A DNA stretch of 64,000 nucleotides from Branchiostoma floridae (lineage: Eukaryota; Chordata; Leptocardii; Amphioxiformes; Branchiostomatidae), in assembly GCF_000003815.2 (NCBI RefSeq), contig NC_049979.1:34375831-34439830 (forward strand), given 5' to 3'. Of this stretch, positions 55,710 through 64,000 are shown in pieces. The notes beneath the pieces were generated by a model. That model was not told the DNA's origin and made no database searches. It worked only from the letters and a program-made list of their open reading frames with translations. Each line of letters begins with the position of its first letter. Within the stretch, counting starts at the first letter, position 1. A program made the position numbers and the translations under genes.

Positions 55710-56814
55710 ACAAATACCCATAACGTTTTATGTATGTTTGAAAAGGAGCGTTGAATGTACTGCAAGAATAAGGCAAGTAATATATGTCAATTAACAGCTT
55801 TAAACAAATACAATATTCTAAAAACAACCGTCATGGTGTATATTGAACAATCACGTTCCAATCAGGCACACTTCACATGTTATTGTATGAACTAGTCCAC
55901 CAGCAAAGCACTATTCCATGGCGGACTAATGATAAATGTTATGCAAACTGAGCTGATAAGCCTCGCTCGAAATCCACCTGTATCGTTTGTGCACAAAACG
56001 CTGTTAACATCACAGAAATACAGTATCGACAATATCACTATGATAAAAATCTGGTTTACACTGCTGATTAAATTTTTCTCATGTCTTCCTTTGTTGTTTC
56101 GGACAGCCTTATGCTCAGATGGCCTGCCTTGTTATCCCTGTTACCTGTTTTGGGTGCGACCATAGCAACCTTCCTACCTGGTTGGTGATTATAAATACGT
56201 ATCTTTCAATGTAGACTGTACACAAGGGCCACATGGTGGTGTTTAAACTGATAAGGACCATTAACGCCTGATACCTTTGTTCTGTTTCTGACTGAGTGAG
56301 AAGATATGCCAAGAAGTACTAGTAGGCCATGTGGCGGTGCACTGAGCAAAAAGTTGAAAACACTGTGGTCACTTCTTCTCGTCACCATCCCTTACCAAAC
56401 AGTTCTAGGTAAAAGCAAGCTTGTAGGTTAGACTGAAATAAGACTGACTCTATACAGCCTTCTTTGCGGCAGTCTAATAATTTTGGGAGAAAAAAAAACC
56501 ACAGGAGTTTTTTTCCGAGAAAACCTGTAACACTGTAAGCCTTGGTCTGTCCGTGTTGGTGACTGCGTCCTGAGGTCAAGGTTAGATGAAAGCTGTGAAA
56601 AGCTGATTTATCATTAGATCATTGAACACGATATTTGCCGAGTCAATTGTGCTTTGGGAAAGAGTTGTTTGCAGTGGTCTCAACCAACCAACGAACCAAT
56701 CAACTACTACTTTTTTGGTAAAATGATGATTAATGTTTTTCGTCAGACATTTATGTAATGGAATCATTCGAACTGAAGAAAAGCCAAGCTGTACCGTTTG
56801 TCTGCAACATACTG

Positions 56815-57065
56815 TTAAGTTAACAAGTGGCTGTGATTGATTCATAACTATTAGCAAGCTGGCCCGGAGTGCTTAAAAAGCCGTGTCCTATCTGTCTTAT
56901 CGTTTGAGACATCGATCATGTAAAGCTTGGGTCGCCTGGCGTGCCCACGCCACGTGCACTGTGTTAAGTACGACCGGTGTTCCAATTAGGAAGGCTGCTA
57001 TGGATCAGTGGACCATAGCAACCTTCCTGGTTGGAACATTCCAAACCAACAAAAAGGTAACATGG
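56815..57065 (-). repeat. Hairpin-bearing dispersed repeat, copy 3
   Basis: Mirror of the unit at 30.65 kb: cgtgcccacgccacgtgcac followed by aaggctgctatggatcagtg. Confidence 0.7.
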
Positions 57066-57069
57066 TTAT

Positions 57070-57970
57070 CAGATATATGCACATGACTGGATAGACACAA
57101 CCAAGGCTACTATCTACAATTTGCGTACTTTGTTGGAGTAGGTTCCTTTCATCTACATCGGCAATCGAATTTCTCGTGACTCCACGAGTCACCGTTGTCT
57201 ACGCGGAAATAAACTTGCATCACTTAGCAGACAAATTGGATATCAGCTATAATCCCAGGACTGGCGTTTCGTTGTGAGTTTTCCCACACGCGAAGAGAAA
57301 TAATGTTGTTTTTTGAGAGACAAAATGCCCGATCAAAAAAACTAACCATAACTCATTAATCCACCAATCAGAGATTTTCACATCTGACGAAGTTTTACTA
57401 TATTCGAAGAGCAACATTGATCATGTGCAAATTATGCCCTTGAATATTGTAGACAAACAAGGGATACCAGACGTTCGTGTTCTTGAGTTTTTGTGCCGGG
57501 CTTAACTTAACTTAATGTGAATCAAATATCCTGTTTGTGCTTTTCCGACCTCAGCACATTAATGCACTGATTGCATCATATCTTGGCCTTCCATGTCCCT
57601 CAAGTGACCGGGCAAGTTAAGGTTGCCAAATTACAGCCTACTGTTCATAATTTCAACATCACTGTCTCGCCTTGGCGTTTCCTTGTTTGTCTGAAACAAT
57701 CAAGCTGTCAGAAACGGAACATTCTTCTATTTCCAAGGAAGAAATATAGCCTAGTACAATTCTAAAGTAATCTAGATGTAATGAAGAAAGATGAAGACAT
57801 TTGTAAGGATGCAAAGACTAATGCTTCATTTTTAAACTCTATCTGTTAGATACCTTTCTGTGATGTTAAGGGTCCACAAGGGGAAAAATTCGAGTCATCC
57901 TGAAACGTGTTACTAGAACGTAAATAGACAAAGACGAGAGGTGGAAGCTAACGTTTAACTTGCGTTCCTT
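57070..57970 (-). repeat. Dispersed repeat family 2, right-arm copy
   Basis: Mirror of the 29.69-30.64 kb unit: tggatagacacaaccaaggc near 57090, ctgaaacaatcaagctgtca near 57692, and the end near ttgcgttcctttgagatatt. Confidence 0.65.
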
Positions 57971-58070
57971 TGAGATATTGACTATAAGTAATCCACAAAT
58001 GTTGGATGACATTGGTTTTTCGCACACGAGTTACGACTGGCAAATTGTTGATAAACTTATTTCAATCAGT

Positions 58071-58160
58071 GATGAGTATTGTTCTGTATACTTCTTCTCA
58101 ATACGTACGTTTCCTGATGAGTATTGTTCTGTATACTTCTTCTCAATACGTACGTTTCCT
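58071..58160. repeat. Exact 45-bp tandem duplication
   Basis: Copies 58071-58115 and 58116-58160 are identical. The mirrored site in the left arm (about 29545-29595) has one copy, so this arose after the arms separated. Confidence 0.9.
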
Positions 58161-58744
58161 GAAACAGCTGGACAGCAAATTAAATCACAACGTTTAAGAC
58201 GCCTAAACGATATACTGAAGCTGTTGTACATTAATTCCCTATTTTCAAATTGATCAACAGTTAGATCTGGCAAAATAGACTTTATACAGGAAATTTATAC
58301 CTATGTTTGGTGATTCTCTACAAATCACCCGGACTCCAGGAAGAATAGTGACATCTCATTCACTGATGGAGACCTGTATTAAACCAAACCAAACCGAACC
58401 AAATAACGTTAAAGTAAACAAATTCAAATAAATGATTAGTCCTGCAAATGACTGATGTGCACAGCCTACTTTGTGGTAGTCTGATCATCTAATGAAGAAA
58501 GACAATAATTTTCCCCGACAATATCTGTAACTCAGTAAGCCTTGGTCTGTCTGTCTTAGTGACTGCGTCCTGAGGTCAAGGTTAGGTGAAAGCTGTGAAA
58601 AGCTGATTTATCATTGGACCATTGAACACGATATATATTTGCGGAGTCAATTGGGCAAGATTTGTGTGAAGTGGTTCCAACCAACCAACCAACCAACCAA
58701 CCAACCGCTTTTTGACTGAAGTACCGTTTGTCCACAAAACACTG

Positions 58745-58985
58745 TTAACAAGTGGCTGTGATTGATTTATTACTATTTAGTGAGCTGGTCTGGAGTGCCT
58801 ATCTGTCTTATCGTTTGAGACATCGATCATGTAAATCTCGGGTCGCCTGGCGTGCCCACGCCACGTGCACTGTGTTAAGTACGACCGGTGTTCCAATCAG
58901 GAAGGTTGCTATGGATCAGTGGACCATAGCAGCCTTCCTGGTTGGAACATTCTAAACCAAAAAAAGGTAACATGGTTACCTCGAC
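58745..58985 (-). repeat. Hairpin-bearing dispersed repeat, copy 4
   Basis: Mirror of the 28.62 kb unit, with cgtgcccacgccacgtgcac and aaggttgctatggatcagtg; adjoins the shared 3' flank of the PTCHD duplicate. Confidence 0.7.
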
Positions 58986-59395
58986 TATATTGTTAGTAGT
59001 ATTACACCAAAGAAATATGCATCATTTCGTAATGAGAAGAGTTAAAATGAAATTTAATTCACAAAAACACATTTCATTGATACAGGTTTGTTAGACGGTT
59101 ACATTCAGATTGTTACAAGTTTTCGTAAGAACTTCATTCGCATTCAACGGATGAAATATTAAAGAATAGAGGCAGGTCTATCAAAATGTTGTACAATCGT
59201 TATAGAGCTGTCATAGAAGTGTCATGGTTTTTATTTTTGACCTTACTGTTTCATGAGAGCTTGTAGGAAACACGTACAGTTATATGTCGTTTACACATCA
59301 GCAAAGACACTGGTCCTTGGAATTAAGGGAACATTACAGTACATACTTTCTATTAAATGTATTTGAATTCAAGACACGACAAAGGTACCTGAGAA

Positions 59396-62300
59396 TCAGA
59401 AATGTTGTGTAACGTAAGGATTGGCCAGTACTGTGTCGTGCGTTTTATCACTTTCATTCGCGTCATTAGTTTTATCTTTCGGATCACATGGATGCAGTTT
59501 ATCGCAAAGCAAAGACAGACATACTGGAAGGAAAAGGAAAGCATGCATGAAACTGAACAGAATCGTGAAAAATAGAATTTTGAAATAATTTCGAAACAGC
59601 ATTGTGTCATAAGTAGAGAGAATGGAAACGGCACAGAACGTCGCTACGAAGTGTTGTAGCGCTACAGGACCTGTCATGGACACCGCTGTCTGGTTTGAAC
59701 CGGCCTTAGGAACACTGACGAACATAAGCAGGAGTCGCAGGCAGTGCTCAACCGAGAATGGCACCGCCAGGGAGAATGACATGAAGCTGTTTGTGTCCAG
59801 CGTAACTCCCCAGAGCACAGAAAAACCGACGATACCGACACATATCGACGCGCAGAACATTACTGACAACAGTGCCACCGCAGGATTAAAAGTAAGCAGG
59901 AAAACAAGCACGAACAAACTGCCTCCCAGGGCAGTAGAGAACCTGATGGCTTCCCTATATATCTGTGTTAGCATGTCATTGAAGAAAAATGACGGGTGGA
60001 AGACTAAGGCGTTCACGTCATATTCTTGTATGATTTGCTGAAACACGTGAACGGCAGTGACGCTATCCCGGAACTTGTACGTGTCTTTGGTCTGGAGGAC
60101 GAAACGTGAACACGATATCGTGTCGTTCCGAATTAGGACGTCCGAGACATATGGGCTGTGTGATTTATTATCCAAAAACGTCGACTTCAGGAAGGCCACT
60201 TCAGTAGACATCTCAGTTGAAGTCGCTTTGACTGTCAACTGAGATGTCTACTGAACGGACAAAGCTGAGAAACTCTGACAACCAAAACCGCCCCTCCTCG
60301 GTCCCATTGATATTGTACACATAAACGCTACGTTCCAGATCGGTCTTCAGGTCGAGTACGCCATTCAAGGAATCCTGGCGCCAATATTCATTTCCACTGA
60401 CAACCACAAAAGACACGGGCGGGCCGAACGTACTAAAGAACCGCTCTTCAGATTTGTAGAAGGAAGCCCGAAACTGAGTTCGTCCGCGACAACGCTACGT
60501 AATATAAAATCTGTATGTAAATTATAACAACCCCAGACAGCTAAACCAATATATGTCAGGCACAAAATGCCAACAACAATCTTGCATGTGGTCATGACTA
60601 GGCAACTGCGAATGTACTTGTGAACAAGACCGGAGAGGCTCCTTTCAGTCGCTTGCCAGGGTTCTGTATCGCCTACAGAACGTCCACCGGCACAGAAGAT
60701 TTTATAAACCAAGGGTTGATCACTAGCTTCGGACCTCGGTAGTACTTTCTTACACATTGCATAGGCATGCCTGTTTAACTTTTCTCTTCGCCCGTCTAAA
60801 GCAAACATTGCTACAAGAAACACACACTGGTACAGGAGAAGGAAGACAGTCACAAGAGCTGAGAAAATGAAGAAGGTTCTTAACCCTGGAAAGTCTGTAA
60901 CACTGCTGACTCCGTACGTGACCGCCAGCGCGACTGCAGTACAGGTCATGGGCACCCCGGTCTCGCGGAGAGTCCGCCCCAGGCGCTCTGGTACCGCCGC
61001 GGTCTCGTCTGTCCGCCACCACGATGTGGCCAGGTGAAGTCTGTTTGCCGCTTCAAGTCCTGGACAAAAGTACAAGCAAAAGTAAAAGTGCAAGTGATCT
61101 AGAACCAGTTTAGCTCGAATGAACTGAAGGAACAGTTGGCCATATTTTCCACTAGTCATGACAGAAACTAGACGCTATGTACAGTACATACAGGTTCGTT
61201 ATACCGCCTGTAGATCATTTTACCTAGCTCCGCTTTCAGACACAGTATGAACAACAGTGGAGTCCTAAGGGCTGTAACCCTTTCCAGCAGCGTGCATGTT
61301 AGGTGAGCGACACAGCCGGAATTCGAACTCATGACTTCTTGGTCCAGAGGCGGGGTCGCTAACCACTGGAATACACAAGATTCTAAGCAATTGATCATAA
61401 TGACGCTACTATTACCTTTGCCAAGAGGGTAAAGTTTTCGCAAACGCGGTTTTGCAGCTGACTGTTTAACAGCATAAATTGAAATGCTCTAAATGAATTG
61501 CCATGGGCTAGCAGCTTTCTTTGGCACTGCAGCGGAGCTTTGTGTCTTTTGCTTTGAACATGCCATGGTCACGATTTTTGATGGTACCCTGCGTTTGGGT
61601 TTCCTCACTGCTTTGTTTGAAACTGCAGTGATGTTCTTGTTTTAGACTTTGAAACAGGATAAGCCAAGTAGAGATGAATTGATTTTGATTTTGATTTGTG
61701 GGGAAAGATGTGACATTAGGACAATACAGAAAGTATATTTTACCATTTCTTTTCATTAAAGTTAACTCAATCCTATAGCATTGTATAGCAATGTTCAGTG
61801 AGAGAAGCAGCAGCATCTTTTTACCATCTAACCACAAATGGCTGACCATTGCCTTATGTCATTCTTATCAGACTGACTGCCAAGTGGGGGTGCCTGTTGG
61901 TTGACAGTTACACCATAGTTCTACCACATCTTTTAAGATTGCCTGCAGTTTTGAAGGAAATATGACCTCAACTTGTTGATACAAAATAAAGTATGACTGA
62001 CCACTGATTACCACACCCCGGGCATTTTGTTGATTACAAACATTAGGAGGTCTAGTTTGAGATGGTATTTCTCACTCAGCGAGCCTTGTGTAGCCTCACA
62101 AACCTAGACCCTATAAACCGCCATGCAAAAATAGTTCACAAACACCAGAAATACGAAACAATGCAAATTATGCAAATATGCTAGAAAGTTATTGTATAGG
62201 TCATTTTTACTCGAGGATACTTTCAATTTCGGGGCCCAAATTTCATATAGTGCATCTGTAACATACAAAGATAATTTAATATAAGTATAGACAGAATGTA

Positions 62301-63657
62301 TATCAGCATCATACAAGTGACCTGGGTAGGGAGGAGCATTAGCGGATAGGAATCAGACTTAATTTGCCTAATCGATGAGACTTTATTGTATGATAGCATA
62401 GACAATACCTTGGAGGCAAATAATAAACAAAGTCATAGTCATGACGCGTATAGGTTAGGTAATGCTGAACATCATTAGACACAGATTATGTACAATTGGC
62501 GTAGCCTTTAGAAAAAGGATTTAAAACTTGGAGTTGAGGAAATAGTGTATGGAAATAAGTATGAAATAAGACTTTATATGTAGACGTATCATAAGCCATA
62601 TATTGCTCCAAATTGCAAACCATTGGGGATCTTAAGCAATTACAAAAGGAAACCATGCTGCGATGTAAGTATACTTCTCACCTAGCATGGGGAAAGAGAT
62701 CAGGCCGATGGGAGGGATGAACTTGAACCCTAGCCACAACAGAAGTCCGAACGTCGACAGGAAAGCCAGGCCCAGGGTCAGAAGACTGGACAGTCCAACC
62801 AACACTTTTCCCCGGACCCAGTCTGCGCTTAACGATACAGAACACACGATACTGACAAGTAAGAACATCAATGCAAACCGGCGCACAACGGTAGCACTCG
62901 TGTCAATAATGTCTGTTTCAAGTGTTCTGGAAGTCAAAGGGACCGCTGTAATGTTTTCTTTGGAAAGTTCTAACATTTTACGGGTGAATGTTTGCTCCCA
63001 TGCTTCAGCTGTGCCTCCGTCATCTGGCTGGAGATGATAAGACAGCTGAAAAGATCTCGCTCGTTTGAGTGTTCGTCCGTCTGGGAGATAGTCAACCCCG
63101 CCAATCTGATGGCCGAGAAACACGGAAACGTTCTCGCAGCATCTCGCTATCGGGAATGTGATGTTCACCGTCCCGACATCCGCCTGACATTGCTGCCTAA
63201 CTATGTCCACTAAAGGGGGATAGACGCATGTTTGGCCTCTCCTCGCGCACAGATCCTCGTAGGTTAGAGTCTGTTCACCAACAGTAACAGGCATCGCCAC
63301 TATCGCTTGGTGGATGGTTTGTACCTGTCTTGCAAGTTCACAGTTCAGCAGGTTACCGGTGTCACTTGTTGCAATGATTATCTTGCCGAAGTTACCTACG
63401 TTGGTCTGTCTATCCGGTAAAAAATCGGAATAGTTGGTAGGAAAACAGCGACGGATGGCTGCTTGATCTTGGCTCGCGCGTCCATTTTCAGGGCTGAACA
63501 AGTAGACAATGTCCCATTCTGCTTGAATAAACACGAATCCGACCCCCAAAATGACGGCAACTAAAAGCGATCCTATCAGGAAAGGGACAGGCCTTCTTGC
63601 CACCAGTCTTCCATGGAGACTGAAGAGCCTGTCTATGTGATACTGCGCCGTTTTCAT
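59396..63657 (-). pseudogene. Patched domain-containing gene, inverted copy 2, frame-disrupted
   Basis: Same two-exon model as copy 1: exon 1 63657-62682 (976 nt, identical length) and exon 2 61059-59396 (1,664 nt against 1,643). The intron is GT-AG at matching sites. Exon 2 carries two 1-bp insertions (near 60479 and 60468) and one 19-bp insertion (within about 60235-60253), in total +21 bp. After the first two, the frame runs to a stop at 60367-60365, giving a 556-aa product cut in the second extracellular loop and lacking TM7-12. The downstream part is open and again in the original frame, to the same C-terminus VLANPYVTQHF. The upstream ATG present in copy 1 is followed by TGA here. Either a young pseudogene or assembly error plus polymorphism. 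The acidic relay motifs are lost as in copy 1 (GLEAAN; VPFSVEH). Confidence 0.85.
61060..62681 (-). other. Intron of the PTCHD duplicate
   Basis: 1.6 kb against 1.1 kb in copy 1. It shares the SINE (61255-61380) and the attaggaggtctagtttga stretch (62042). Extra sequence at about 61.4-62.0 kb has no counterpart in copy 1 and no recognisable coding content. Confidence 0.7.
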
Positions 63658-64000
63658 TTTACCCAAAACACGCTTCCAGGGCCGAAGGAAGTGAAGGCTG
63701 TACACCTGTCACTTTGACATGGAGTACACGTTGTCCCCATCATTGACCTGGAGGTCAAAGGACTAGGCAGGTAGGTACACAGGCAGTGATATATTGCCTG
63801 AGTAAATAAATCAATCACGTGTCATACCTTACGACCTGTGGGAGAATAATCATAAAGTTTCGGACTATTCCACCGAATCACTCACGGGGAAGAGATCCTG
63901 TGTATATAAAGTAAATACAAAGAAATGTGCCGTGATGTTTGTATCAAGACAGACATATCACGTTGTCTGGATAATTGAATGTTTGGAACTTAATTGAGGG
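63658..64000 (-). promoter_or_regulatory. Upstream region of the PTCHD duplicate
   Basis: It matches 24172-24503 in reverse complement. In copy 1 a PKS start lies about 340 bp further upstream; whether a second PKS gene follows here cannot be seen because the window ends. Confidence 0.4.

Larger units (their letters stand above)
50637..59395. other. Gene-free repeat-rich region with two assembly gaps
   Basis: No host exon recognised. It contains dispersed repeats, SINEs, two 100-N gaps and, from about 55.74 kb, the right arm of the inverted duplication including the 3' flank of the PTCHD duplicate. Confidence 0.65.
55740..64000 (-). repeat. Right arm of large inverted segmental duplication
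   Basis: Reverse complement of about 24172-32060, from the tgtactgcaagaataaggca landmark to the window edge, where it still matches (ccaaacattcaattgtcc). The true end lies outside the window. Confidence 0.85.

Overview
The window looks like the genome of an invertebrate deuterostome, most plausibly an amphioxus (Branchiostoma-like). The inference rests on long genes with GT-AG introns, a multidomain animal polyketide synthase (PKS), Patched-related (PTCHD) transporters, a MOXD1-type copper monooxygenase, several tRNA-derived SINEs, MITEs, LINE and Penelope-like remnants, and three 100-N assembly gaps. No species-diagnostic search was possible. Exons were joined by reading splice sites and checking reading-frame phase. 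Every junction given for the PKS, PTCHD and MOXD1 genes is phase-consistent.

Layout. 1-204 (+): 3' end of a Spot14/MID1IP1-like gene. 4814-23830 (-): a giant six-exon PKS/NRPS-like gene of 3,502 sense codons, in the order KS-AT-DH-pseudoKR-degenerate ER-KR-ACP-TE-C-degenerate A-PH. It is uninterrupted except for one in-frame TAG inside the ACP. 24504-28230 (+): an intact two-exon PTCHD gene, head-to-head with the PKS. 32267-37728 (+): a second PTCHD gene with canonical RND acidic motifs and a Penelope-like element in its intron. 40625-46151 (+): a 12-exon DBH/MOXD1-like monooxygenase with all six predicted copper ligands. 49692-50636 (-): a complete Spot14-like gene. 59396-63657 (-): an inverted, frame-disrupted duplicate of the first PTCHD gene.

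Large-scale structure. About 24.17-32.06 kb and about 55.74-64.0 kb are arms of an inverted segmental duplication around a roughly 23.7 kb core holding PTCHD-2, MOXD1 and the Spot14-like gene. The right arm runs off the window. A second inverted pair, 1-540 and 48.8-49.87 kb, carries the Spot14-like 3' ends. The other non-genic sequence is dense in repeats.

Working hypothesis (inference only). A lipid or polyketide assembly line, RND-type lipid exporters, a secreted copper hydroxylase and a relative of an acetyl-CoA-carboxylase regulator lie together. That could be an animal biosynthetic cluster. The strongest oddities are the TE-C-A*-PH tail of the PKS, the lone amber codon in its ACP, and the +1, +1, +19 bp lesions in the PTCHD duplicate, which sum to exactly seven codons.
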